A stretch of DNA of 9,597 nt from JBGOUV01 sp041477815 (GTDB taxonomy: Bacteria; Acidobacteriota; Terriglobia; Bryobacterales; JACQDG01), in NCBI GenBank assembly GCA_041477815.1, contig JBGOUV010000272.1, positions 1-9,597 on the forward strand, in the 5' to 3' direction. Positions within the stretch are counted from its first letter, which is position 1, and each line of letters opens with the position of its first letter. Under the pieces are notes generated by a model, which searched no databases, was not told where the DNA came from, and saw nothing but the letters and a program-made list of their open reading frames with translations. This document shows positions 1 through 5,998 of the stretch, in pieces. Position numbers and translations under genes: made by a program.

Positions 1-216
1 ATACTTGGAGCCGTCGGGCAGCCCGACCACCGACGTGGCGTTGGGGGGCGAAGGAATCGCGCCGACGCTGGCCAGCGTAGTGGCGTCCAGAACGGTGATG
101 CTCTGGCCGGAGGTCTGTGGAAACAGAAACAGTCGCCCGCCGGTCTGAGCCGGGAGAGCGCCGGCGGCAAGCACCAGGATAAGAAGGAACCAGCACAAGC
201 TTTTCATTCTGGACAT
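1..216 (-). CDS. Secreted protein, N-terminal fragment, probable YVTN-type beta-propeller (runs off the window)
   Basis: Only the first 72 codons are present; the rest lies left of base 1. Residues 1-23 form a typical signal peptide: a short basic start (MSRMKS), a hydrophobic core rich in Leu, Val and Ala, and a probable cleavage site near LPAQ. The mature part soon contains ITVLDATTLASVG followed by LPDGSKY. This 'V-D-x-x-T/L ... DGSKY' pattern is typical of one blade of YVTN/surface-layer beta-propeller repeats, so an extracellular or periplasmic propeller is likely. I chose the ATG at 216; an in-frame ATG at 207 is the alternative. The only ribosome-binding candidate is a weak AAGG about ten bases upstream of 216. 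The gene follows the terminator at 333-366, so it probably has its own promoter in 217-332. One blade is too little to assign a role. Confidence 0.75.
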   Translation of the reverse strand, partial: MSRMKSLCWFLLILVLAAGALPAQTGGRLFLFPQTSGQSITVLDATTLASVGAIPSPPNATSVVGLPDGSKY

Positions 217-270
217 AGTAGAAGTGCCCTTATCTGCCTTGCATTTAAGGTAGTGGACGCGGAAAGTACG

Positions 271-327
271 ATGATAGCAGCTAAGCTTGCAGAATAAAAG
301 GCTTTCCTGTAAAGCAAGGGGCTTTCC
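271..327 (-). promoter_or_regulatory. Possible activator-dependent promoter for the beta-propeller gene
   Basis: On the minus strand TATCAT (271-276) matches the sigma-70 -10 consensus at 5 of 6 positions, but no -35 hexamer lies at the right distance. Instead, two exact copies of GGCTTTCC (300-307 and 320-327, given on the plus strand) sit 20 bp apart, about two helical turns. They would fall near -38 and -58. Activator sites replacing a poor -35 box would look like this. The inference is weak. Confidence 0.25.
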
Positions 328-332
328 AGCAC

Positions 333-366
333 AAAAAAATGGAGGGGAGGCCTAAGCCCCCCCTCC
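333..366 (-). terminator. Rho-independent terminator after the 626-residue secreted protein gene
   Basis: Read on the minus strand, an 11-bp arm (366-356, GGAGGGGGGGC) pairs with 351-341 (GCCTCCCCTCC) with one mismatch around a 4-base loop. It is followed by A and then seven T residues (339-333). The stem starts 25 bp after the TAA stop of the upstream gene. Polarity, stem strength and T-run all fit an intrinsic terminator for minus-strand transcription. It separates that gene from the exported-protein gene starting at 216. Confidence 0.88.
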
Positions 367-390
367 AGGAGAACTGCAAACAGCTTGTGC

Positions 391-2271
391 TTAGTGACCG
401 AGCGACTCGCCCGTGCCCGCAAAGCGGCTGCCAGCCTTGCCATCCCACGGCACCACCAGAGCCAGGTAGCCCTCGGCGATCGACGGCACACCACCGAAGC
501 CATCGGTGATGAACGCGAAGCCGTGAGCATACTGGAACTGGCAGAGGGCCATCATGTAGCCCTGGAAGCCAGGAGTGGCGGCGATACTCTGCGAAGCGTT
601 ACCGCCGGACAGGGTGAACACCAACTGTGCTCCGGACGGCACGATGTTGCTGGTTTGCTGCGGCGGAGCCGCGCCACCACCAGTCGTGGAGCCGAAGTAG
701 TAGATGCTGCAGGCGCCCGCCTGAGCAACGGTGCCCTTGTCGTCGCGGGTCGTGTTCGAGATCGCGATACCGGTATCGAACCCGCCCTGGTTGGTCACGA
801 ACGGGAACAACAGGTTCGTGGTGCAGCGTGCAACCGTGTACATGCTACGATTGGCGCCCGTATCCACGAATCTGGGTTCCGGTGCGTCTTTGTTGGAGGT
901 AGTTACCGTACTGAGCGGTGCGAAGGCAGCACTGGCCTGCAAGGTACCTACAGCGGGCAGGTCGTTGGCTGTATTCGCGCGGTAAGCCACCCAGATGGGC
1001 ACGATCACGTTTTCGACGGCGAACGGGTTGTCATTGACGACCTCATAGATGACATACCCAAAGCCGCCCGTGATGGTTACCTCCGAGGCCGGCGACAGCG
1101 TGGAGTTCAGGAGGCCGGCGCCGTTGGCATCGGTACCCGCCACCTTGATGATCACCAACGCATGGCCCTGATCGAACGCGGTGAAGCCGGTAGTAATCGA
1201 TCCCACCAGCCGCGCCGGAGTAGCGATACGGACGCCGTTGGGCACGTTGTAGAAGCGGATGATGAACCGCGTACCTTGAGTGGCGCCACCGCAACCACCT
1301 GGGTCGATGGTCGTTGTGGCGACGGAGATGCAATTGGAGTTCGGCGTTGGGAAGCCGCGCTCCACCTGGGCCGAGGCCGGCGTAACCGTCGACACGCCCA
1401 GGGTCTTAAAGGACGACGCGTAGCCCTCCGAGAGCCGGATACTAAACGCTCCATCGTCGTCCGCCCCGGTGTGCGGGAAGTCGATCCCGCTGGGGAAGTT
1501 CCGATCGATGTTGCCGTCGCTGTCCACGAACTGGGTGATGCACTGCAGGGCCACGATCGGAAGCGTGACGTCTGCCTGGTTCGGGCCGCGGAACCGGGTG
1601 ATGAGGCCCAGCAGCGGGATGCCGATGTTCAGGACGTTATTGGTGACCGGGACGGCCGTCGAGCTCGAAACCGAGATGAAGGCCGTCACCTGGGCAGACG
1701 GGAATACACCCTCCCCAGACGGAATGCCCAACTGGGAGACGTTCCCGCGCATGTTGGTGACCCGGAGAACCAGGGTGGCGGGGTTGCCGCTCACCACGGG
1801 AACCGGCAGGATCGCACCGCTCCACTGGAGGGTGTTTACCGCCGACCGGGTGCCGTACATCGGCTTCTGCGTATTGGCGCAGCAAGCGCTGAGGGTTGGA
1901 GTGGCTTTGGGGGTGATGGGGCTACCGTCGAATACTTCATTCACCACCAGCACGGCATCCGTGACGGCGCTGCCCGAACCGAAGTCGATGTTGTTGGTCA
2001 CGTTCACATTGAGCGTAACCGCCACATTGGCATTGACGCTCGGCGGGAAGCCTGTCGTGTTGTTGTCGGCCAGCCGGCACTGCACGACGATGTCGCCGAG
2101 CAGTTCGGCGATACCTTCCGCGCGGGACTGGGCCGGCACGGCGAAGGCCGTGCACGATAGGGACGCGTTGACGCCCGGGTGGAAGCCCTGGGCTTGCAAC
2201 GTGCCACTGGCGCCCACCAGTGCAGCGAGCACTAGGGCGAGCACCAGAAACCTTGTTCTAAAAGCTGCCAT
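391..2271 (-). CDS. Large secreted protein of unknown function, acidobacterial type
   Basis: This encodes a 626-residue exported protein that I cannot name. Residues 1-27 are a clear signal peptide (basic start, long Ala/Leu/Val core, likely cleavage near TLQA). There is no later membrane segment, LPxTG-like anchor or catalytic motif. The mature chain is rich in Val, Thr, Asn, Ser and Gly, as in extracellular beta-sandwich proteins. It has ten cysteines (40, 65, 130, 131, 244, 314, 327, 483, 521, 577), which suggests disulfides. The C-terminal part (about 485-610: LLFPFVTNQGGFDTGIAISN, then PGFQGYMMALCQFQYAHGFA, then GYLALVV) resembles, from memory, a domain common in secreted proteins of Solibacter-like bacteria. 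The start at 2271 is supported by an AAAGGAG ribosome-binding site six bases upstream. The gene has its own promoters (2552-2702) and terminator (333-366). It could be an adhesin or matrix protein, and possibly a type II secretion substrate; both are guesses. Confidence 0.9.
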   Translation of the reverse strand: MAAFRTRFLVLALVLAALVGASGTLQAQGFHPGVNASLSCTAFAVPAQSRAEGIAELLGDIVVQCRLADNNTTGFPPSVNANVAVTLNVNVTNNIDFGSGSAVTDAVLVVNEVFDGSPITPKATPTLSACCANTQKPMYGTRSAVNTLQWSGAILPVPVVSGNPATLVLRVTNMRGNVSQLGIPSGEGVFPSAQVTAFISVSSSTAVPVTNNVLNIGIPLLGLITRFRGPNQADVTLPIVALQCITQFVDSDGNIDRNFPSGIDFPHTGADDDGAFSIRLSEGYASSFKTLGVSTVTPASAQVERGFPTPNSNCISVATTTIDPGGCGGATQGTRFIIRFYNVPNGVRIATPARLVGSITTGFTAFDQGHALVIIKVAGTDANGAGLLNSTLSPASEVTITGGFGYVIYEVVNDNPFAVENVIVPIWVAYRANTANDLPAVGTLQASAAFAPLSTVTTSNKDAPEPRFVDTGANRSMYTVARCTTNLLFPFVTNQGGFDTGIAISNTTRDDKGTVAQAGACSIYYFGSTTGGGAAPPQQTSNIVPSGAQLVFTLSGGNASQSIAATPGFQGYMMALCQFQYAHGFAFITDGFGGVPSIAEGYLALVVPWDGKAGSRFAGTGESLGH

Positions 2272-2308
2272 TTCTTTCTCCTTTGTCTCGCAAAAGAAAT
2301 AATCGATC

Positions 2309-2440
2309 GGTGAAGCTCCTCTTCAACCTGAACCGTGCTACTTAATCTCAAACCTGCAACTGCCAGAAGCTGCATTCCCCCGTGTCGGGCGGAGGAAGGA
2401 TCAGAAATTGGCCGGCTCCGGTGCACACGCCTCAGCCGGC
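2309..2440 (-). promoter_or_regulatory. Structured 5' leader hairpins, possible cis-regulatory RNA
   Basis: Minus-strand RNA from the proximal promoter would have a leader of about 270 nt. It can form a 7-bp perfect stem GCCGGCT/AGCCGGC (2440-2411) and a 6-bp stem TGCAGC/GTTGCA (2374-2355). It can also form a 7-bp stem with one bulged base around an AGGAG loop (2328-2309). The second stem needs a G-U pair on the minus-strand RNA and would be an A-C mismatch on the other strand, which favours function in this transcript. I compared it by eye with cyclic-di-GMP, cyclic-di-AMP and cobalamin riboswitch core motifs and found no match. It could be a novel leader element or simply GC-rich sequence. 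Confidence 0.35.
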
Positions 2441-2515
2441 TACCTCAGCTCGTGAGAGTCGGGGCACCTCCTGAGTCCAAGCCTTTGTGCTCGCGGGAAG
2501 CTGGTAAGACTGCAG

Positions 2516-2547
2516 CCGCTGCGGTTAACGCGGTTAACAGCGGTAAG
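2516..2547 (-). promoter_or_regulatory. Tandem 9-bp repeat at the probable transcription start, candidate operator
   Basis: GCGGTTAAC occurs twice head to tail (2521-2529, 2530-2538), followed by a weaker third copy, AGCGGTAAG (2539-2547). Each perfect copy contains the self-complementary hexamer GTTAAC. The stretch begins about 5 bp downstream of the -10 box at 2552-2557, so a bound protein would block promoter escape. The same bases can pair as CCGCTG/CAGCGG (2516-2521 with 2538-2543) plus the inner TTAAC/GTTAA, so an RNA hairpin at the 5' end of the transcript is the alternative reading. Confidence 0.4.
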
Positions 2548-2551
2548 CTAC

Positions 2552-2581
2552 TTAATAACATTACGCTAACCCGACTGTCAA
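2552..2581 (-). promoter_or_regulatory. Sigma-70-like promoter (proximal) for the secreted-protein gene
   Basis: Minus strand: a perfect -35 TTGACA (2581-2576), an 18-bp spacer, and -10 TATTAA (2557-2552; 4 of 6). Expected start is near 2545, giving a leader of about 270 nt before the ATG at 2271. The local sequence is much more AT-rich than the neighbouring genes. A GCATATGC palindrome (2591-2598) lies just upstream of the -35 box and could be a regulator site. Confidence 0.5.
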
Positions 2582-2673
2582 GCAAAAAGTGCATATGCTA
2601 ACAACAATACGGCACGGGCTGCAAGCAGACCCACTCCTTCCGCCCAACGCTGCCGACTGAAGCGTAAGGACGA

Positions 2674-2702
2674 TTTGTAACACTTTTCGGGAACCAGGTC
2701 AA
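2674..2702 (-). promoter_or_regulatory. Sigma-70-like promoter (distal) for the secreted-protein gene
   Basis: Minus strand: -35 TTGACC (2702-2697; 5 of 6), a 17-bp spacer, and -10 TACAAA (2679-2674; 4 of 6). A run of seven A residues on the minus strand sits just upstream (2712-2706), where an UP element would lie. Expected start is near 2667. It would run into the proximal promoter and the same leader. Confidence 0.42.
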
Positions 2703-2732
2703 GGGTTTTTTTGAAGCGCCGAAAAGCGGGGT

Positions 2733-2760
2733 CCAGTGGTCCTGGACCGATGGCCAGTGG
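2733..2760. repeat. Degenerate heptamer array (CCAGTGG remnant)
   Basis: Read in 7-bp steps the units are CCAGTGG (2733-2739), TCCTGGA, CCGATGG and CCAGTGG (2754-2760). The two intact units are exactly three periods apart. They equal a rotation of the unit repeated four times at 9551-9578. The stretch lies 13 bp past the gspD stop codon. It also contains a perfect GGTCCAG/CTGGACC hairpin (2730-2748). Confidence 0.5.
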
Positions 2761-2773
2761 GGAGAGCCAAGTG

Positions 2774-4936
2774 TCAATCTTTCATGATCTTACGGAGACC
2801 CCGGAGCCGGCTCTTGAGGTCCTCGCTGGCGTCCTTGATTTCGTTCTCGTCGTAGATCACCCGCGGGGTCATCAAAATGATCAGCTCCGTCTTCGTTTTG
2901 GTGATGGACGTCGAACCGAAGGCCGCCCCCAAAAAAGGGATTCTTCCCAGGATCGGAACCCGGGCCGTAGAGTAGAGGTCATTGTCCTGCATGATGCCCC
3001 CGATGGCGATGGTGCTGCCGTCCTCGACCGTCACCTGGGTCTGTACGGAACGTTTCTGGATGCTGGGGGACTGAATCCCGCCGGAGGAGGCCGCCTGCGG
3101 CGAGGATACCTCCTGGTTGATGATCAGGGTGACGATCCCACTGGCGTTGACGCGGGCCGTGACACTGAGGATTACCCCGGTGCTGCGATTGGAAATGGTG
3201 TTGGTGAATAACGAGGTCCCGCCCGACTGCGCCCCACCCACCAACCCCTGCGAAGTCAGGATGGGAATCTCCGTGCCGACGTTGATGTTGGCGGCGATAT
3301 TGTCGGTGGCGATCACCGAGGGGGCGGATACCACCTTGGTGCGCCCGTAGCTCTGCTGCAGTTCCAGAAAAGCGAGCAGCTCGCGGGTCTCGCCGATCAG
3401 ATGACCGATCGACAGGCCCACGGCGCCACTGGCAAAGGCGCCCACCAGCTTGCGCGTCCCCGCCGAACCGGTCGAGGAGCCTCCCGAGCCCCGCTGCTGC
3501 AGATAGGCGCGGACGCCGCTGGAGAAGGCATCGGTCAGGGTGACCTCGTAGATTTGGGCGTCGATCAGGACCTGCCGGGGAGATAGGTCGAGCTGAGATA
3601 GGGTCTTCCGAATGACCTCCCATTCCTGCTGGGTGGACTGCACAATGATCAGGTTATTGACCGAATCGGGCACGATGCGGACCATGGAGCCGCCGATGCC
3701 GGTGGCCTGGTTGGTGCCGATCGGCTGCGCCCCCAGATAGGTGCCGGTGCGATCGGTGGCAGCGCCGGCCGCACCCTGGGGAGCCGCCGGGGCTGGGGCG
3801 CCGGGAGCCGGGGTCTGGCCGACGCCGGGCACTTGGATGTACCCGCCGCCAATCCCTCCACCCATTCCCATGCCCATGCCCCCCCGGCTGCCTGCGCCGC
3901 CCCGCATCCCGCCGCCGCCTCCGTAGCCGCCGCCATACCCGCCGCCGCCGTACCCGCCCCCGCCAAAGCCTCCGCCGCCATACCCGCCGCCGTACCCGCC
4001 CTCATAGCCGCCGCCATACCCGCCGCCGTAATTCCCGTAATTCGGCACCCCGTACAGGGTCAGGATGGTCATGGCCAACTGGTCGGCCCACCCGTACTGC
4101 ACCTTGTACACGAAATTCTGGATGCCCCCGATCGTCACCGGCTTGTCCAGCCGCTCGATCCACTGCTTCACCTCCTCGAACACGTTGGGGTTGGGGCTCA
4201 CCGCCAGCAGCGAGCTGATGCGCTCGATGGGCAGGAACTTGATGGCCGAGTTCTTTTCCGACAGCGCGTAGGCCCCAAAAATGCCGTCCAGCTCTTTGGC
4301 CAGTTGCGAGGCCTGGCTGTTCTTCACCTCGAAGATCCGCACCCGCTGCTTGGCGAAGCTGTCGTTGTCGAACAGCGCCAGCAGGTCCAGGGTGCGGCGC
4401 ATGCTGCGGGCGTTGTCCTGGATCAGCAGCAGGTTGCCGGTATCGAGCACGGTCATGACCGCGCCCTCCCCCAAAAACGGCGCGATGACCTTGGAAATAT
4501 CGACGGCGGTGACGTAGCGCAGGGCCACCAGGTGGAGCGTCATGCGCTCGTCTTCCGGGATGTTCTTCTGGTCGGCCGTCGGCGGGATGGGCAGACGTAC
4601 CGCGTCCTTGGACGGGACGATGCGATACAAGGGACCCACCTTCACGGCGGCGAACCCGTTCATGCGCAGGATCGTCTCCAGCAGCGGCATCGCGTCCGGC
4701 ACCTGCAACTCGCCATAGGTATTTATGGTCACCGTGCCGCGGACGGCCGGATCCAGAATGTAGTTCATCTTTAACTGCCGGGCCAGAATGTCGATAACCT
4801 CCTGCAGGGTGGCGCCGGTCAGATTGAGCTGGAAACCGCCGGTGGCCGGCGGCTGCTGCGCCGGCGGGGGCGGGGCCTGCGCCGGAACCAGCGCCACCGC
4901 GCCGAGCAAAGCCAGGAGGGGGAAGAGTCTGCGCAT
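2774..4936 (-). CDS. gspD: Type II secretion system secretin GspD
   Basis: This encodes the 720-residue outer-membrane channel of the type II secretion system. Residues 1-20 are a signal peptide ending VPAQ. Then come N0 (about 34-108), N1 (131-190), N2 (196-265), N3 (273-450) and the C-terminal secretin barrel (about 455-695). The barrel carries the family motif VPILGRIPFLG (660-670) and KTELIILMTPRVI (682-694). The last 26 residues are highly charged and short, where proteobacterial homologues have a pilotin-binding S domain; no pilotin gene is visible. N3 is interrupted by a long insert: residues about 299-366 are almost only Gly and Tyr with a few Met and Phe, then a Pro/Ala linker to about 415. 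The start at 4936 has AGAGG six bases upstream, 10 nt after the preceding gene. GspD should receive the GspC HR domain at its N0 domain. The identification is firm. Confidence 0.97.
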   Translation of the reverse strand: MRRLFPLLALLGAVALVPAQAPPPPAQQPPATGGFQLNLTGATLQEVIDILARQLKMNYILDPAVRGTVTINTYGELQVPDAMPLLETILRMNGFAAVKVGPLYRIVPSKDAVRLPIPPTADQKNIPEDERMTLHLVALRYVTAVDISKVIAPFLGEGAVMTVLDTGNLLLIQDNARSMRRTLDLLALFDNDSFAKQRVRIFEVKNSQASQLAKELDGIFGAYALSEKNSAIKFLPIERISSLLAVSPNPNVFEEVKQWIERLDKPVTIGGIQNFVYKVQYGWADQLAMTILTLYGVPNYGNYGGGYGGGYEGGYGGGYGGGGFGGGGYGGGGYGGGYGGGGGMRGGAGSRGGMGMGMGGGIGGGYIQVPGVGQTPAPGAPAPAAPQGAAGAATDRTGTYLGAQPIGTNQATGIGGSMVRIVPDSVNNLIIVQSTQQEWEVIRKTLSQLDLSPRQVLIDAQIYEVTLTDAFSSGVRAYLQQRGSGGSSTGSAGTRKLVGAFASGAVGLSIGHLIGETRELLAFLELQQSYGRTKVVSAPSVIATDNIAANINVGTEIPILTSQGLVGGAQSGGTSLFTNTISNRSTGVILSVTARVNASGIVTLIINQEVSSPQAASSGGIQSPSIQKRSVQTQVTVEDGSTIAIGGIMQDNDLYSTARVPILGRIPFLGAAFGSTSITKTKTELIILMTPRVIYDENEIKDASEDLKSRLRGLRKIMKD
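3839..4042 (-). repeat. Gly-Tyr low-complexity repeat inside gspD
   Basis: This is an imprecise tandem repeat of 9- and 12-bp units that encodes GGGY and GGY-type peptides (GspD residues 299-366). Its tail is Gly/Met/Arg-rich (344-366). It lies inside the N3 domain and stays in frame throughout. Unit-length changes by slippage would be multiples of three and so tolerated. Confidence 0.85.
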
Positions 4937-4946
4937 GGAGGGCCTC

Positions 4947-5234
4947 TTACTTCTTGCCGTTCTTAGCCGCCTGAGCGGCTACGATTTCCCGCTCCAGCGG
5001 TGTCAGTTCGCCACGCTGGCGCTTCCACACGCTGTCGCCGAAGGGGGTCGGACGCCGGAAGGTGAAGGTGTCGCTCTTCTCCTCGACCTTGATCGTCGAA
5101 AAGTCCGGGGGCCGCCGCGGGGCCGGCTCCGAACGGACCGTGGACCCGAAGGGCGTCTGGACGGTCTTCTTGTTGTTCTCGGCGAAGAGTCCCCCGCAGG
5201 TGACGCACAGGGCGCAGAGTAAGATGTTCCTCAT
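4947..5234 (-). CDS. Small exported protein with two TPFG motifs, between gspC and gspD
   Basis: This encodes a 95-residue protein I do not recognise. Residues 1-18 are a hydrophobic export signal with cysteines at 7, 10 and 13. None sits in a good lipobox, so a type I signal peptide cut after LFA is more likely than a lipoprotein. The mature part has QTPFGSTV (26-33) and PTPFGDSVW (62-70). Both match the tail of the preceding GspC-like protein, QTPFGSQAWW; the residues before the first copy (NNKKTV) also match NKRKVLR there. The C-terminus is charged and probably helical (GELTPLEREIVAAQAAKNGK). The start at 5234 has AGGAG seven bases upstream, 14 nt after the gspC-like stop, and gspD follows after 10 nt. 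A periplasmic accessory factor for the GspC-GspD junction, or a pilotin substitute, is the natural guess, not a demonstrated role. Confidence 0.82.
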   Translation of the reverse strand: MRNILLCALCVTCGGLFAENNKKTVQTPFGSTVRSEPAPRRPPDFSTIKVEEKSDTFTFRRPTPFGDSVWKRQRGELTPLEREIVAAQAAKNGKK

Positions 5235-5248
5235 TTCGTATCTCCTCA

Positions 5249-5998
5249 CTACTTGACGTCTTCCCACCAGGCCTGGGACCCGAACGGGGTTTGGCGCAAG
5301 ACTTTGCGCTTGTTTTGGAAAACCGTCCCCGGCGGAGCGCTATCGACCGGCGGCGCGTAATAGGTGCCGGGACGGCCCTCGATGGGACCGCCGACGGCAT
5401 ACTCGCCCGGACGTCCGGCGGGAGTGACTACCGTGGGCGCCGGCGCCAGAGCCGCCGCTCCGGAGAGGGTACCGCCCGCGTTGGCGGTTCCGGCTGCCTG
5501 CTGCGGCGCTCCCGCCGCCGGCTGTTTCACCAGCAAATCCGAAACCTGGGCGTGGATCTTCTCGCCTTCCCACTCCAGCGTGATCTTGTCGCCGGCGGCG
5601 GCCACCAGCTTGAAGTCCCCAATCGGTTCGCCGATCCGAATGGGTTTGTGCGCCCCGGTGGCGTTGGCCGCCATCAGGGCGATGGGTCCCGTCCCCAGGT
5701 TCATCACCCCAAACAGCACGGGCAGGGGCGGCCGGGGCTTTACCTTGGGCGGCTCCACGGCCACGTTGGGATTGCGGTCGGGGCTGAATAGATATTTCTG
5801 GGCGGCATCAAAATAAGCCGCCGGCTGCACCGGCGGGGGAAGCTGGGCGGTTGGCACCGCCGGCGGAACCGGAGCGCGCGGCGGCGTCAGCACCCGGTAG
5901 CGTTCCTGGGACTGCCGGTACTCCACCCGAAACCGCCAGAGCCCGATGCCGGCCGCCACCAGCAGCACCCCGTTTACCACCAGCAGGCGGCGCTTCAT
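5249..5998 (-). CDS. gspC: GspC/PilP-like inner-membrane connector protein
   Basis: This encodes a 249-residue bitopic protein. A basic start is followed by a membrane segment (about 5-22). A Pro-rich linker (38-60) comes next, then a conserved block (about 62-157). Its features YFDAAQKYLFSPDRNP, PLPVLFGVMNLG, RIGEPIGDFKLV and ITLEWEGEKIHAQV match the homology-region (HR) fold of GspC and PilP, which links the inner-membrane platform to the secretin N0 domain. A Pro/Ala/Gly-rich linker (158-225) leads to the tail NKRKVLRQTPFGSQAWW (229-245), which recurs in the next small gene. No PDZ domain is present, unlike many proteobacterial GspC proteins. The start at 5998 is supported by GGGAG seven bases upstream, the ATGA overlap with gspM, and the membrane segment directly after it. 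PilP-like is an alternative name; the role is the same. Confidence 0.75.
   Translation of the reverse strand: MKRRLLVVNGVLLVAAGIGLWRFRVEYRQSQERYRVLTPPRAPVPPAVPTAQLPPPVQPAAYFDAAQKYLFSPDRNPNVAVEPPKVKPRPPLPVLFGVMNLGTGPIALMAANATGAHKPIRIGEPIGDFKLVAAAGDKITLEWEGEKIHAQVSDLLVKQPAAGAPQQAAGTANAGGTLSGAAALAPAPTVVTPAGRPGEYAVGGPIEGRPGTYYAPPVDSAPPGTVFQNKRKVLRQTPFGSQAWWEDVK

Larger units (their letters stand above)
2272..2773. other. Intergenic region: promoters and long structured leader of the secreted-protein gene
   Basis: These 502 bp between the gspD stop and the secreted-protein start hold no convincing gene on either strand. From gspD outward they contain a degenerate heptamer-repeat remnant (2733-2760), two sigma-70-like promoters facing the secreted-protein gene, a 9-bp tandem repeat at the probable start point, and a leader with several possible hairpins. 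Those at 2411-2440 and 2355-2374, and a third at 2309-2328 with AGGAG in its loop, are all between the promoters and the ribosome-binding site. No intrinsic terminator follows gspD: the hairpin there lacks a T-run on the minus strand. Confidence 0.7.

Noticed and set aside
385..2160. A 591-codon open frame on the plus strand opposite the secreted-protein gene
   Set aside because: Its product is rich in Arg, Gly, His and Asp with no signal or domain, as expected for the antisense of a GC-rich gene. The minus-strand gene has a signal peptide, a good ribosome-binding site and a terminator.
2300..2545. A known riboswitch (cyclic-di-GMP, cyclic-di-AMP or cobalamin) in the leader
   Set aside because: A GGTAGCCGG string hints at the cyclic-di-GMP class, but the other conserved core strings of these classes are absent by eye. 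A covariance-model search would be needed to exclude it.
2335..2601. An 88-codon plus-strand open frame starting at GTG in the intergenic region
   Set aside because: It has no ribosome-binding site, no domain and no conserved composition, and it overlaps the promoter and leader of the opposite gene.
2730..2748. A perfect 7-bp hairpin after gspD as a possible terminator
   Set aside because: No T-run follows it on the minus strand; the nearby homopolymer (2706-2712) is A on that strand. It is more likely a by-product of the heptamer remnant.
3833..4774. A 313-codon plus-strand open frame opposite gspD
   Set aside because: It mirrors secretin codons. Its Ala/Pro-rich start is just the reverse of the Gly-rich repeat. 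GspD on the other strand is unmistakable.
5196..5234. Lipoprotein signal in the small TPFG protein
   Set aside because: Cysteines at 7, 10 and 13 are not preceded by a proper lipobox, so a type I signal peptide is more likely. A pilotin-like lipoprotein cannot be fully excluded.
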